From the NCBI GenBank assembly GCA_002493005.1, contig DKXL01000029.1, forward strand, positions 1-64,000: a stretch of DNA of 64,000 nucleotides, in the 5' to 3' direction. Origin of the DNA: Ruminococcaceae bacterium UBA7127 (GTDB lineage: Bacteria; Bacillota; Clostridia; Oscillospirales; Acutalibacteraceae). A program made the position numbers and the translations under genes. This document shows, one piece after another, positions 33,697 to 43,727 of this stretch; within the stretch, counting starts at the first letter, position 1, and each line of letters starts with the position of its first letter. The notes beneath the pieces were generated by a model. The model saw nothing but the letters and a program-made list of their open reading frames with translations, ran no database searches and was not told the origin of the DNA.

Positions 33697-35574
33697 GTGA
33701 GTACAGAAAAAAACAAGAATAAATTTAATATGAAACAGTCAAAGTACTCAAACGGCAAAAGCACAACTAAGTATAAGAACGGTTCATTCAAGCACACTGA
33801 TAAACAAAGGAAAAACGGTGATACGGCGCCATTCAAACCTAATAGTAAGTATAATTACGGTAATAATTACGGCAGAAAGCAGGGCAACAGAAACTATGTG
33901 CCAAGGCAGATTAAGAAGCCGTCGGTCAAGATAGCATTTTTGGGCGGACTAAATGAAATTGGCAAGAATATAACTCTTATTGAATGTGAAAATGATATTG
34001 TAATTATTGACTGCGGAATGGCATTCCCGGACGGCGATATGTTGGGTGTTGACCTTGTTATTCCGGATTTCACCTATATTGAGCAGAATTTTGATAAAGT
34101 AAAAGGAATAGTTCTTACTCACGGTCATGAGGATCATATCGGCGGGTTGCCGTTTTTGCTCTCAAAGGTAAATGTTCCGATTTACGGTACGCCGCTTACA
34201 TTAGGTCTTGTCGGCAACAAGCTCAAGGAGCACAGCCTGTTTAACAAAGCGGTGCTTAATGTTGTAAACGCAGGACAAACTATTAAGCTTGGCTGTATGA
34301 GCATAGATTTCATTCACGTTAATCACTCAATCCCCGACGCGGTTGCTTTTGCAATCCATACTCCGGGCGGTACTATTGTTCACACAGGCGATTTTAAAAT
34401 TGACTGCACTCCGATTACAGGCGGAATGATTGACCTTTCCGGCTTTGCACGAGTTGGCGACGAGGGCGTGCTTGCTCTGCTTGCAGAGAGCACAAATGCC
34501 GAACGTCCGGGTTATACGCCTACAGAGCGTACTGTTTCGGATAGTTTTGACAAGCTGTTTCGTGACGCGGAGAATTACAGAATTATTATTGCAACCTTTG
34601 CTTCAAACGTAAATCGTGTTCAGCAGATTATAAATTGTGCAGAAAAGTACGGCAGAAAGGTTGCGCTTTCGGGAAGAAGTATGGTCAACTATATGGATGT
34701 TGCCAAAAAACTTGGCTATCTGTCTGTGCCCGATAATATTTTAATTGATCTTGATATGCTCGACAAATATTCGCCTGAGCAGATTGTGCTTGTTACCACA
34801 GGCAGTCAGGGCGAACCTATGAGCGCACTTTCAAGAATGGCTTATTCTGATCATCGCAAGGTTATGGTCGGCGAGGGCGACTTTATAATCATCTCGGCAA
34901 ATCCTATTCCCGGCAACGAAAAGACCGTTGGCAATGTTGTAGATGAACTGCTCAAAAAGGGTTGCCGTGTCGTTTATGAATCAATGTATGAGGTTCACGT
35001 GTCAGGTCACGCTTGTCAGGAGGAACTTAAGATTATTCACAGCCTTGTAAAGCCAAAATATTTTATTCCTGTTCACGGCGAGCAAAAACACCTGCGCAAG
35101 CACGCTGACCTTGCTGTGTTCCTTGGTATGGAGCGAAAAAATATCTTTATCGGCGATGTTGGAAGCGTTCTTGAGGTTAATCAGAATTATATGAAAGAGC
35201 TGCCGCCTGTTCAGGCAGGCAAAGTATTTGTTGACGGCTTGGGTGTCGGTGATGTAGGAAGCATCGTTCTGCGTGACCGTAAGCATCTGGGTCAGGACGG
35301 ACTTATTATTATTGTTGCATCTCTTGACGTTTACGACGGACATGTTATCAGCGGTCCTGATATAGTATCGCGCGGTTTTGTGTATGTCAGAGAGAGCGAG
35401 GGTCTGTTGGACGAAGTCAAAAAACTTGCTTTGTCAATTCTTGAGGATTGTGCAGACAGAAATATACACGAGTGGGGTGTAATCAAAAACTGCATTAAAG
35501 ACGAGGTTGCAAAGCTTATCGGTCAGCGTACCAGACGTGCACCGATGATACTGCCTATTCTTCAGGAAGTATAA
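33697..35574 (+). CDS. rnj: Ribonuclease J
   Basis: A 625-residue 5'-exonuclease/endonuclease of mRNA decay and rRNA maturation. The metallo-beta-lactamase motif is THGHEDHIGG (about residues 143-152), HTGDFKID follows, then the beta-CASP motifs and the late VHGEQKHLRKH. An N-terminal tail of about 75 residues is rich in Lys, Asn, Ser and Tyr and is longer than in Bacillus RNase J. I start it at GTG 33697 with GGAGG 7 bases upstream; the open frame continues to 33553 without support. Confidence 0.93.
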   Translation: MSTEKNKNKFNMKQSKYSNGKSTTKYKNGSFKHTDKQRKNGDTAPFKPNSKYNYGNNYGRKQGNRNYVPRQIKKPSVKIAFLGGLNEIGKNITLIECENDIVIIDCGMAFPDGDMLGVDLVIPDFTYIEQNFDKVKGIVLTHGHEDHIGGLPFLLSKVNVPIYGTPLTLGLVGNKLKEHSLFNKAVLNVVNAGQTIKLGCMSIDFIHVNHSIPDAVAFAIHTPGGTIVHTGDFKIDCTPITGGMIDLSGFARVGDEGVLALLAESTNAERPGYTPTERTVSDSFDKLFRDAENYRIIIATFASNVNRVQQIINCAEKYGRKVALSGRSMVNYMDVAKKLGYLSVPDNILIDLDMLDKYSPEQIVLVTTGSQGEPMSALSRMAYSDHRKVMVGEGDFIIISANPIPGNEKTVGNVVDELLKKGCRVVYESMYEVHVSGHACQEELKIIHSLVKPKYFIPVHGEQKHLRKHADLAVFLGMERKNIFIGDVGSVLEVNQNYMKELPPVQAGKVFVDGLGVGDVGSIVLRDRKHLGQDGLIIIVASLDVYDGHVISGPDIVSRGFVYVRESEGLLDEVKKLALSILEDCADRNIHEWGVIKNCIKDEVAKLIGQRTRRAPMILPILQEV

Positions 35575-35631
35575 TAGTTAACGTATATGTAAATTGATAA
35601 TTGTTAATTGTAAATTGTTTAGGGGTTTAGT

Positions 35632-37596
35632 ATGAGAAAGAAGAACTGGACGTTAACTCCTTGGTTTATTATATTTGCCGCCGCAATGTTGTTTATGTCT
35701 ATTGTGACTTACAACTATAATCAAACGTTGAGCTATGTTGAAATAGGCATTTCTGTTTTGGTATTTGTTGCGGTTTTTGCAATGTCGATAAGATTCGGCA
35801 GTTATATTCGCAGTATAGTAAAAAATGCAACCGACAATATAAAAGGGGTTAATCCCGATTATCTCGAAAAATTTAAATTCCCGATTGTGGTTGTCGGCAA
35901 AAAAGGCGATGTTGTGTGGTGTAACTCACGATTTCGCAAAACAGTTTGTAACGGCAAAAGCCCGGAGGGCGAAAGTGTTGTAAACTACATTTCGGGACAC
36001 GACGCTCAAAGCCTTGCTTCGGGCGAGGGTACCGATATTGCCGTAAACGGCAGAGAATTCACGGTATACTGTGTTCCGTCAGGGCAGGGCGTTATCTGTC
36101 ACTTTTTTGAGAATACCTATTACAAGCAAATTGCACGAGAACATTTTGCAAGCCGCCCAAGCGTTGCTGTTATTGTTTTTGACAATGCAGAGGATTTTTC
36201 AGATAATTCCGACGAGGCTGTGTCAGAGGTTATGCTAAATGTTGAGGTATGCTTGCAAAAGTGGGCTGCCCAATATAATGCTCTTTACAAAAGGCTGGGC
36301 AATAACCGATATATGATTGTGTTCAGAGATTCGGACGTTGAGAAGATGATTGGAGAAAAGTTTCCGATTCTGCGTGAAATTCGTTCAATTACTGTTGAAA
36401 GAATTTCTGCTACTGTGTCTGTCGGTCTTAGCAGGGGCGCAAAAAATATCAAGGAGAGCGAGGCTAATGCCCGCAAAGCACTTGAAATGGCACTCGGCAG
36501 AGGCGGAGATCAGGTTGCAATCATAAAAAAAGATAACAGCTATGATTTCTTTGGCGGCAAGGCTGCCGCAACAGAAAAGGCAAGTAAGGTAAGAATGCGT
36601 GTTGTTTCAAATGCAATCAGCAGAGCGATTGCTGACAGTGACATAGTCTATATTATGGGACACAGATTCTCTGACCTTGACTGTGTCGGCGCTGCAATCG
36701 GTATGCAATGCTTGATTGAAAAGTCACTCAAGCGTTATTGCAGAATTGTTATAAACAAAGAGTTGACTATGGCTCAGCCGCTTATAGATTATGCGAAAAA
36801 TAATTTGAACAGCGAAATTTTCATTTCGCCCCAACAGGCAATAGAGAATGTAACTGCAAAAACGCTTTTGGTTGTTGTCGATACCCATCTCAGACGTTCA
36901 CTTGAGAGCGCAGAGCTTTTTGATAAATGCAAAAGGGTTGTTGTTATTGACCACCATCGTAAAGCAGTCGATTACATAAACAATTCACTTGTGTTCTGTC
37001 ACGAACCGTCGGCGTCATCGGCGTGTGAAATGTGCAGTGAAATTATTGGCTGCCTTGACGACAAGCCAATCGGTTTTGTGCAGGCTGACGCTTTGCTTGC
37101 AGGCATTATGCTTGATACCAAGAATTTTGCCGTAAAAACAGGCGTGCGCACGTTTGAGGCGGCGGCTTATCTCAGAAGAAAAGGTGCTAATACGCTGACT
37201 GTAAAGGAAATGTTTTCCGACAGCATTGATACATATCGTGAAAAGGTTGGAATTGTCTGCAAGGCTCACATATACAGGGGTTGTGCTGTGTCTGTGGCTG
37301 ACTTTACCTCAGGCGATATCAGACTTGCATCGGCACAGGCGGCTGATGAAATGCTTAATCTTCACGGTGTGTCAGCTTCGTTTGTAATATTTAAGGATGC
37401 AAATACCGAAAATCAGATTAATATTTCTTCACGCAGCTACGGCAAAATTAATGTGCAGATTATAATGGAACAGATGGGCGGCGGCGGTCATCAGACTATG
37501 GCCGCAACCCAGATAAAAGACTCGACCAAGGAGCTTGTATATCAGCAGCTTTTGTCTGTTATAGACGAGGTTCTTGACGATGCCTCAAATAATTAA
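35632..37596 (+). CDS. gdpP: Cyclic-di-AMP phosphodiesterase GdpP
   Basis: A 654-residue membrane enzyme that degrades c-di-AMP. Two N-terminal helices (about residues 13-55), a degenerate PAS domain, a degenerate GGDEF domain (about 170-300) and the DHH/DHHA1 phosphodiesterase (about 335-650) are in family order. Metal motifs are MGHRFSDLDCVG, VVDTH and IDHHRK; GGGGHQTMAA is the DHHA1 signature. gdpP-rplI-dnaB is a conserved order in Firmicutes. Confidence 0.94.
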   Translation: MRKKNWTLTPWFIIFAAAMLFMSIVTYNYNQTLSYVEIGISVLVFVAVFAMSIRFGSYIRSIVKNATDNIKGVNPDYLEKFKFPIVVVGKKGDVVWCNSRFRKTVCNGKSPEGESVVNYISGHDAQSLASGEGTDIAVNGREFTVYCVPSGQGVICHFFENTYYKQIAREHFASRPSVAVIVFDNAEDFSDNSDEAVSEVMLNVEVCLQKWAAQYNALYKRLGNNRYMIVFRDSDVEKMIGEKFPILREIRSITVERISATVSVGLSRGAKNIKESEANARKALEMALGRGGDQVAIIKKDNSYDFFGGKAAATEKASKVRMRVVSNAISRAIADSDIVYIMGHRFSDLDCVGAAIGMQCLIEKSLKRYCRIVINKELTMAQPLIDYAKNNLNSEIFISPQQAIENVTAKTLLVVVDTHLRRSLESAELFDKCKRVVVIDHHRKAVDYINNSLVFCHEPSASSACEMCSEIIGCLDDKPIGFVQADALLAGIMLDTKNFAVKTGVRTFEAAAYLRRKGANTLTVKEMFSDSIDTYREKVGIVCKAHIYRGCAVSVADFTSGDIRLASAQAADEMLNLHGVSASFVIFKDANTENQINISSRSYGKINVQIIMEQMGGGGHQTMAATQIKDSTKELVYQQLLSVIDEVLDDASNN

Positions 37597-37685
37597 AATT
37601 TTTTGTTACAGCAAAGCAAAATTTCATTTTGCTGTATAGCTGTATAATGATAAAAAATGCAAATTCTCTGAAAGGATTGATTATA

Positions 37686-38132
37686 ATGAAGGTAATTTTA
37701 ATGCAGGACGTAAAGTCGCTTGGAAAAAAAGGTGAGCTTGTAGAAGCATCAGACGGATACGCACGTAACTATTTGCTCCCAAAAAAACTTGCAAAAGAGG
37801 CAAATGCTCAGGCTATGAACGAGTATAAAAATGCAGAAAATTCAAAGAATTTCAAAATCGCAACTCAAAAGGCTCAGGCTGAGGCTGACAAGAAAAAACT
37901 TGAGGGAAAGGTTTTTGCAATGAAAGCAAAGGCAGGACAGGGAGGAAAACTGTTTGGCAGTATTACCTCAAAGCAGGTTGCCGAAGAAATCAAAAAACAA
38001 TACAATATCAACATTGACAAGCGCAAGGTTTTGCTTGAATGTGACATCAAGGAGTATGGCACATACAGCGCAGAAGTTAAGCTGTATACAGGAATTTCTG
38101 CGAAAATTGACGTTAAGGTGTCTGAGGAATAA
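37686..38132 (+). CDS. rplI: 50S ribosomal protein L9
   Basis: A 148-residue ribosomal protein. MKVILMQDVKSLGKKGELVEASDGYARNYL is the conserved N-terminal domain; a Lys-rich central helix (about residues 50-75) connects to the C-terminal domain. The ATG at 37686 has GAAAGGA upstream; the frame from 37629 has no ribosome site. Confidence 0.96.
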   Translation: MKVILMQDVKSLGKKGELVEASDGYARNYLLPKKLAKEANAQAMNEYKNAENSKNFKIATQKAQAEADKKKLEGKVFAMKAKAGQGGKLFGSITSKQVAEEIKKQYNINIDKRKVLLECDIKEYGTYSAEVKLYTGISAKIDVKVSEE

Positions 38133-38234
38133 TTACAGTTAAATAATTTTGTGTCTGAGATTCATCCTTACTGCGAAAAGCAGATAAATTAAGGAAATTT
38201 CGACAATAGCGTATTAAAAAATAAGGTATAAATA

Positions 38235-39608
38235 ATGGCTGAAACGACTTTTACTAACAGTTACGATGGTTTACATATGCCATACAGTCCCGAGGCAGAA
38301 CAGGCAGTTTTGGGTGCGGTTATCCTTGACAGCAGTGTGTTTGACAAGGTGGTTGATTACATCAAACAGCCTGATTACTTCTATGTGGCTCTGCACAAAA
38401 TCATTTTTGCAGAGATGCAGGAAATGACTGGGCTTGGACTGGCTATTGACTTTGTAACTCTTCTTGAAAAACTAAAACAGAATAAAGCGTTTGACGAATC
38501 AACCGGCAAGACCTATCTGATGGATTTGGTCAACAACTGTCCGTCTATCTCCAATGCGGAGGCTTATGCCAAGGTTATTGCCGAAAAGTACAACCTTCGC
38601 AGACTCATTACGGCGTCACGTGAGATTATTGACGATGCAACAGCTGCTAACGATGACACTGCGGTTCTCATAGACTCTGCCGAGCAGAAGATTTTTGATA
38701 TTCGCAGGGGCAACGAAAAGCATGGTCTTGAGCGCATCAACTCTGTAATTTTGCAGACGTTTAATCGCCTCGATTCTTTAAACAGCGAGGTTGACAACAA
38801 TCTCAAACCAATTCCGACGGGAATCGGGGATCTTGACAGAATGATAACAGGTCTTAACCGAAGTGACCTTATATTGCTTGCGGCTCGACCGGGTATGGGC
38901 AAAACGAGCTTTGCGCTCAACATTGCACGAAGTGTTGCCTGTCAGGCAAAAAAGACGGTTGCCTTTTTCTCACTTGAAATGTCAAAGGAACAGCTTGCAA
39001 GCCGTTTGCTTTCGACAGAAGCGTTAATCAGCGGCACAAAACTGCGTACAGGCAAACTAAGCGAGGACGAATGGAGCAGGCTTATTCCTGCAAGTGACGT
39101 GCTCAGCAAGGCTGAGTTGTATCTTGATGACACTCCGGGAATTACAATAGCGGAAATGAAGTCGCGCCTTCGCAGACTGCCAAATCTCGACTTGGTAATT
39201 ATCGACTATCTTCAGCTTATGGCGAGCGGCAGAAGGATTGAAAACCGTGTTCAGGAAATTTCTGAAATTACCAGAAATCTTAAGATTTTGGCTAAGGAAA
39301 TGAATGTTCCGGTCATTACGCTTTCGCAGTTGTCCCGTGCTGCCGAAAAGCGTGACGATCATAGACCTCAGCTTGCCGATTTGCGTGATTCAGGTTCAAT
39401 CGAGCAGGACGCCGACATAGTGCTTTTCCTGTATCGTGAGGGCTACTATAATAAAGACAAGGACGGAGAACAAGCGGCACAGACAGCCGATATGAACGCG
39501 GGTGAATGTATCGTGGCTAAGAACCGTCACGGCGAAACCAATATCGTTAAACTGCATTGGCAGGGCGAGTTTATGCGCTTTACCGGTACGGAGGCAAGAA
39601 ATGAATGA
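38235..39608 (+). CDS. dnaB: Replicative DNA helicase DnaB (DnaC in Bacillus)
   Basis: A 457-residue hexameric helicase of the replisome. The N-terminal domain (about residues 15-120) begins PYSPEAEQAVLGAVI; the RecA-like domain has Walker A RPGMGKTSFALN (about 218-229), Walker B LVIIDYLQLM and the Arg-finger region with LSQLSRAAEKR. The 3' end overlaps tilS by 8 bases. Confidence 0.96.
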   Translation: MAETTFTNSYDGLHMPYSPEAEQAVLGAVILDSSVFDKVVDYIKQPDYFYVALHKIIFAEMQEMTGLGLAIDFVTLLEKLKQNKAFDESTGKTYLMDLVNNCPSISNAEAYAKVIAEKYNLRRLITASREIIDDATAANDDTAVLIDSAEQKIFDIRRGNEKHGLERINSVILQTFNRLDSLNSEVDNNLKPIPTGIGDLDRMITGLNRSDLILLAARPGMGKTSFALNIARSVACQAKKTVAFFSLEMSKEQLASRLLSTEALISGTKLRTGKLSEDEWSRLIPASDVLSKAELYLDDTPGITIAEMKSRLRRLPNLDLVIIDYLQLMASGRRIENRVQEISEITRNLKILAKEMNVPVITLSQLSRAAEKRDDHRPQLADLRDSGSIEQDADIVLFLYREGYYNKDKDGEQAAQTADMNAGECIVAKNRHGETNIVKLHWQGEFMRFTGTEARNE

Positions 39609-40914
39609 GCACGTCGAGCAGACAATTCGAAGGTACAATCTGCTTGAATACGGCGACACGGTTGTTGTTGCGCTGTCGGGCGGTGCGGATTCTGTTTGTC
39701 TGCTAGATCTTATTAATTCGATAAAAGAAAAATATAATCTTACAATATATGCCGCTCATATTAATCATAATTTGCGCGGCGATGAGGCAAAAAGCGACGA
39801 AAATTTCTGCAAAACTATTTGTAAGAAATATAACATAGAATTATTTGTAAAGAGTGCTGATGTCAAGACGCTTGCGGCAAAGCAAAAAATAAGTGAGGAG
39901 TTGTGCGGGCGCAATGTGCGGTATGAGTTTTTTGATGAACTTTCAAAGAACTTGAGTGCAAAAGTTGCCACTGCACACACAGCGTCTGATAATGCCGAAA
40001 CGTTGATTTTTAACCTTGCAAGGGGTTGCTCGGTCGGCGGTATGGCGGCAATTCCTCCCAAACGCGGATATATCATCAGACCGCTTATTGAAACAACAAG
40101 GGCGGACGTTGAACGCTATTGCGCAGAACACAGCCTTGAATATGTTACCGACAGTACAAATCTTACTGATGATTACACACGTAATAATATTCGACACAAT
40201 GTTGTTCCGGTGCTCAAGGGTATAAATCCAGCCTTTGAAAAGGCGGCTTTGAACCTGAGCAGCAATGCAAGAGAAATTCTTGATTTTTTGACAAACTGTG
40301 CTTATAAAGCTATTGACGATTGTAAAAACGACTTTGGTTATGATTGCAGTAAGTTTTTGGAGCTTGACAAGGCGGTTCTGAAACAAGCAATTATAATTCT
40401 GTTTAGGAATAATTACAATATATCTTTGGAGCAACGCCATATTTCACTAATCTGTAATATTATAAAAGACGGTGGCTCGGTTGAAATTTCCAAATCGTTG
40501 ACGGCAGTATCAAAACAGGGGATATTCAGGGTAGTGCAGACAAATTTGCACGAAGATTTTGAAGATATAATTCTAAATAGGAATAATATATTTGACTATA
40601 ACAACAAACTATATTCTGTATCGGAATTAAACAGTAAAATTGACATCAATACAATCAACGCGGACTTAGCAAATTCAGGCGCAGTTTTCAGAAACCGCAG
40701 ACAAGGCGATACATTTACTTATCCTAAGTGTAAGGTTACAAAACCGTTGCGAAAGATACTCAATGAGCAAAAAATCCCGGCAGAGCTGAGAGATGAACTT
40801 TTGGTACTTGCTAAAGGAAGCACTGTTTTGTGGTGTGAATGTATCGGAGCTTCGCTTGAGGGACAAGCGCTATCAGCCCAAAATGCATTGAAAATTAATA
40901 TAAAATATAATTAA
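39601..40914 (+). CDS. tilS: tRNA(Ile)-lysidine synthase
   Basis: A 437-residue ATP enzyme that converts the CAU anticodon of a minor tRNA-Ile to lysidine. The PP-loop motif is ALSGGADSVCLL (about residues 22-33). AHINHNLRG and the TAHTASDNAETLIFNLARG block follow, and the C-terminal FRNRRQGD(T)F and KPLRKILNEQKIP motifs belong to TilS. The ATG at 39601 overlaps dnaB; an upstream extension to 39502 lies wholly in dnaB and is not credible. Confidence 0.94.
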   Translation: MNEHVEQTIRRYNLLEYGDTVVVALSGGADSVCLLDLINSIKEKYNLTIYAAHINHNLRGDEAKSDENFCKTICKKYNIELFVKSADVKTLAAKQKISEELCGRNVRYEFFDELSKNLSAKVATAHTASDNAETLIFNLARGCSVGGMAAIPPKRGYIIRPLIETTRADVERYCAEHSLEYVTDSTNLTDDYTRNNIRHNVVPVLKGINPAFEKAALNLSSNAREILDFLTNCAYKAIDDCKNDFGYDCSKFLELDKAVLKQAIIILFRNNYNISLEQRHISLICNIIKDGGSVEISKSLTAVSKQGIFRVVQTNLHEDFEDIILNRNNIFDYNNKLYSVSELNSKIDINTINADLANSGAVFRNRRQGDTFTYPKCKVTKPLRKILNEQKIPAELRDELLVLAKGSTVLWCECIGASLEGQALSAQNALKINIKYN

Positions 40915-40929
40915 AAAAGGGGGTGCATT

Positions 40930-41466
40930 ATGCATAAGGATATTCAAAAAATCCTTTTTTCGAAAAAAGATATTGAAAATATTGTGAATTCTATTGCAAA
41001 ACAGATTGAAAAAGACTATAATGGCAAGGACTTTATAATGGTTGGACTGCTCAAGGGCAGTGTAGCTTTTATGACAGATATTATGAAAAGAGTTAATCTT
41101 GACTTTGCCATAGATTTTATAGCTGCCTCAAGTTATGGCAGTGCTACAGAATCAAGCGGAAGAGTTAATATTCAAAAGGACATTTCACAGTCGATTGAGG
41201 GCAAGGATATTCTTATCATTGAGGATATTATCGATTCGGGAAACACTCTTGATTTCATTACAAAATATCTTGCTGTCAAAAAGGCAAAATCAGTCAGAAT
41301 ATGCACCCTGTTCAATAAACCCGACAGGCGAAAGACAGAAATACCTGTTGATTATGTCGGTGCAGTAATTCCCGACGTATTTGTTGTGGGATACGGACTT
41401 GATTACGATGAAAAATATCGCAATCTTCCGTATGTCGGCATTTTAAAGCCGTCGGTATATTCTTAA
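40930..41466 (+). CDS. hpt: Hypoxanthine phosphoribosyltransferase
   Basis: A 178-residue purine salvage enzyme forming IMP/GMP from PRPP. The PRPP motif is IIEDIIDSGNTL (about residues 97-108), with LLKGSVAFM near the N-terminus and VGYGLDYDEKYRNLPYVG at the C-terminus. tilS-hpt-ftsH is a common Firmicute order. Confidence 0.95.
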   Translation: MHKDIQKILFSKKDIENIVNSIAKQIEKDYNGKDFIMVGLLKGSVAFMTDIMKRVNLDFAIDFIAASSYGSATESSGRVNIQKDISQSIEGKDILIIEDIIDSGNTLDFITKYLAVKKAKSVRICTLFNKPDRRKTEIPVDYVGAVIPDVFVVGYGLDYDEKYRNLPYVGILKPSVYS

Positions 41467-41519
41467 TATATACATAATCAAATGATTACAATATATAATA
41501 TACAGAGGAGTGACAAGCA

Positions 41520-43538
41520 TTGGATAATAAAAAGAAAATGCGCAATCTGTTAATTTATCTTGGTATTCCAATTTTAATAATTATTGCAGTAGCGGCATTC
41601 TTGAATACGAATAAGGCAGAGAGCCCAAAAACTTCCGACCTTGTGCAATACTTTGTCGAAGACAAGGTGGACAGCTACAAGATTAATTATGGTTCGGGTG
41701 TGATTGAGATTACGCTCAAGGAGGGAGAAACTGCAATAGTTCCCACCTCACCGTCATCTCAGCCTACTACTGCTGCCCCTACTCAAAGCACAGATTCTTC
41801 AAACTCAAAGCAGGTCAAAAAAAATCAGGTAGTAGTCAAGGGTCAGCTTGCAGATATTCAGCGTTTTCTCGATGATATTGCGCCTTATCAGGCATCTGCC
41901 GACGAAGCCATTGAATATAACCTGATAAAAGCAAGCGACAATTCGCTGCTTATGGAAATTATTCCGACCGTAATCATTTTTGTTCTGCTCATTGTTGCAT
42001 GGATATTTATAATGAAGAAGATGGGCGGCGGTCTTGGCGGCAAGGAAATGAACTTTGGCAAGGCTAAGATTAAAAATACAAACGACGAAAAGCGCAAGAC
42101 AACATTTGATGATGTTGCAGGCGCAGATGAAGAAAAGGAAGAGCTTGCTGAGGTGGTTGAATTTCTTAAGGCTCCCGATAAGTACAACAAGCTCGGCGCA
42201 AGAATACCAAAGGGTGTATTGCTTGTAGGCCCTCCGGGAACAGGTAAAACCTTGCTTGCAAGAGCAGTTGCAGGTGAAGCAGGAGTTCCGTTCTTCTCAA
42301 TTTCTGGTTCTGACTTTGTTGAAATGTTCGTCGGCGTGGGTGCTTCACGTGTTCGCGACCTGTTTGAACAGGCAAAGAAAAATTCTCCTTGCATTATATT
42401 TATTGACGAGATTGATGCAGTAGGTCGTCAGAGAGGCGCAGGACTCGGCGGCGGCAATGACGAGCGAGAGCAGACTCTTAATCAGCTGCTTGTTGAAATG
42501 GACGGCTTTGGTGCAAATGAAGGTGTAATTCTTATTGCGGCAACCAACAGACCCGATGTTCTTGATCCGGCACTTATGCGTCCGGGCAGATTTGACCGCC
42601 AGGTAATTGTAAGTTATCCTGATGTTAACGGACGTGAGGCAATTCTTAAGGTACATGCACGCAAAAAACCGCTTGCTCCTGATGTAAAACTCAAGACGAT
42701 TGCAAAAACCACAGCAGGCTTTACAGGCGCAGACCTTGAAAATCTTCTCAACGAGGCGGCTTTGCTTGCGGCTCGCAAAAATAAAAAAGCTATTACAATG
42801 GACGAAATCAAAGAAGCAACAGTTAAGGTTGTTGTAGGCGCTGAGAAAAAGTCAAAGGTTATGAGCGACAAGGAAAAGAAACTTACCGCGTACCACGAGG
42901 CAGGACACGCAATTCTCTTTGATAAACTTTCTACTCAGGACCCTGTTCACGAAATCTCCATTATTCCGCGCGGTATGGCAGGCGGTTACACAATGCCGCT
43001 TCCAAGCGAGGATAAATCGTACAATTCACGCAATGAGATGCTTGAAGATATCGTAGTATGTCTTGGCGGCCGTGTGGCTGAAGCACTTATTCTTGATGAT
43101 ATTTCAACAGGTGCGTCAAATGATATTGAAAAAGCTACAAAGACGGCACGTTCTATGGTAACCAAATACGGTATGACCAAGGAGCTTGGCTGTGTTTGCT
43201 ACGGAGCTGATAACGGCGCTGTGTTCCTCGGCAGAGATATGGCTCGTTCTCAGGATTATTCCGAGGCAACTGCTGCCAAGATTGACGAGCTTGTACTTGC
43301 AATCGTTAATGATGCATACGACAAGGCTGAGAAGATTCTTGGTGAAAACATTGATAAGCTTCACGATATAGCCGCATATCTTATTAAACACGAAAAGATG
43401 GGCAGCGAGGACTTTGAGGCTGTAATGAACGGCACTTATGTTGAGCCTGAAGAGGTTGAAGAAGCAGAGGAAGAAGTTACAACCGATAATACGGCTGAAA
43501 ATACTGACGATTCCAACACTTCATCTACAGAAGAATAA
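41520..43538 (+). CDS. ftsH: ATP-dependent zinc metalloprotease FtsH
   Basis: A 672-residue membrane AAA protease. Two helices (about residues 10-28 and 140-163) flank a short extracytoplasmic domain with a Ser/Thr/Gln-rich part. The AAA domain has GPPGTGKTLLARA (Walker A), FIDEIDAVGRQRG (Walker B) and the SRH; the zinc motif is HEAGH (about residue 464). A Glu-rich tail of about 30 residues ends the protein. The start is TTG at 41520 with GAGGAG about 10 bases upstream. Confidence 0.95.
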   Translation: MDNKKKMRNLLIYLGIPILIIIAVAAFLNTNKAESPKTSDLVQYFVEDKVDSYKINYGSGVIEITLKEGETAIVPTSPSSQPTTAAPTQSTDSSNSKQVKKNQVVVKGQLADIQRFLDDIAPYQASADEAIEYNLIKASDNSLLMEIIPTVIIFVLLIVAWIFIMKKMGGGLGGKEMNFGKAKIKNTNDEKRKTTFDDVAGADEEKEELAEVVEFLKAPDKYNKLGARIPKGVLLVGPPGTGKTLLARAVAGEAGVPFFSISGSDFVEMFVGVGASRVRDLFEQAKKNSPCIIFIDEIDAVGRQRGAGLGGGNDEREQTLNQLLVEMDGFGANEGVILIAATNRPDVLDPALMRPGRFDRQVIVSYPDVNGREAILKVHARKKPLAPDVKLKTIAKTTAGFTGADLENLLNEAALLAARKNKKAITMDEIKEATVKVVVGAEKKSKVMSDKEKKLTAYHEAGHAILFDKLSTQDPVHEISIIPRGMAGGYTMPLPSEDKSYNSRNEMLEDIVVCLGGRVAEALILDDISTGASNDIEKATKTARSMVTKYGMTKELGCVCYGADNGAVFLGRDMARSQDYSEATAAKIDELVLAIVNDAYDKAEKILGENIDKLHDIAAYLIKHEKMGSEDFEAVMNGTYVEPEEVEEAEEEVTTDNTAENTDDSNTSSTEE

Positions 43539-43545
43539 TTAATGA

Positions 43546-43582
43546 ACATAGCCTCTCGTTTGAGAGGCTATGTGTAATTTTT
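43546..43582 (+). terminator. Terminator after ftsH
   Basis: ACATAGCCTCTC (43546-43557) with GAGAGGCTATGT (43562-43573), followed by GTAATTTTTAA. Confidence 0.8.
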
Positions 43583-43727
43583 AATTTCTGCAAACCTGAT
43601 GTACATACACTGAATAGTAGCATTTGAACTATTAGTCGCAAGTCGGTGTTGCCTGAAATATATAAAAGAAACATTGCAGAACGAGTTAGATAAACAGACA
43701 TAATTTTAAGATAAAGGGTAGATAAAA

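Noticed and set aside
39943..40440. A 165-codon frame antisense to tilS
   Set aside because: No ribosome site; composition mirrors tilS codons.
41888..42394. A 168-codon frame antisense to ftsH
   Set aside because: Shadow of the AAA domain coding sequence.
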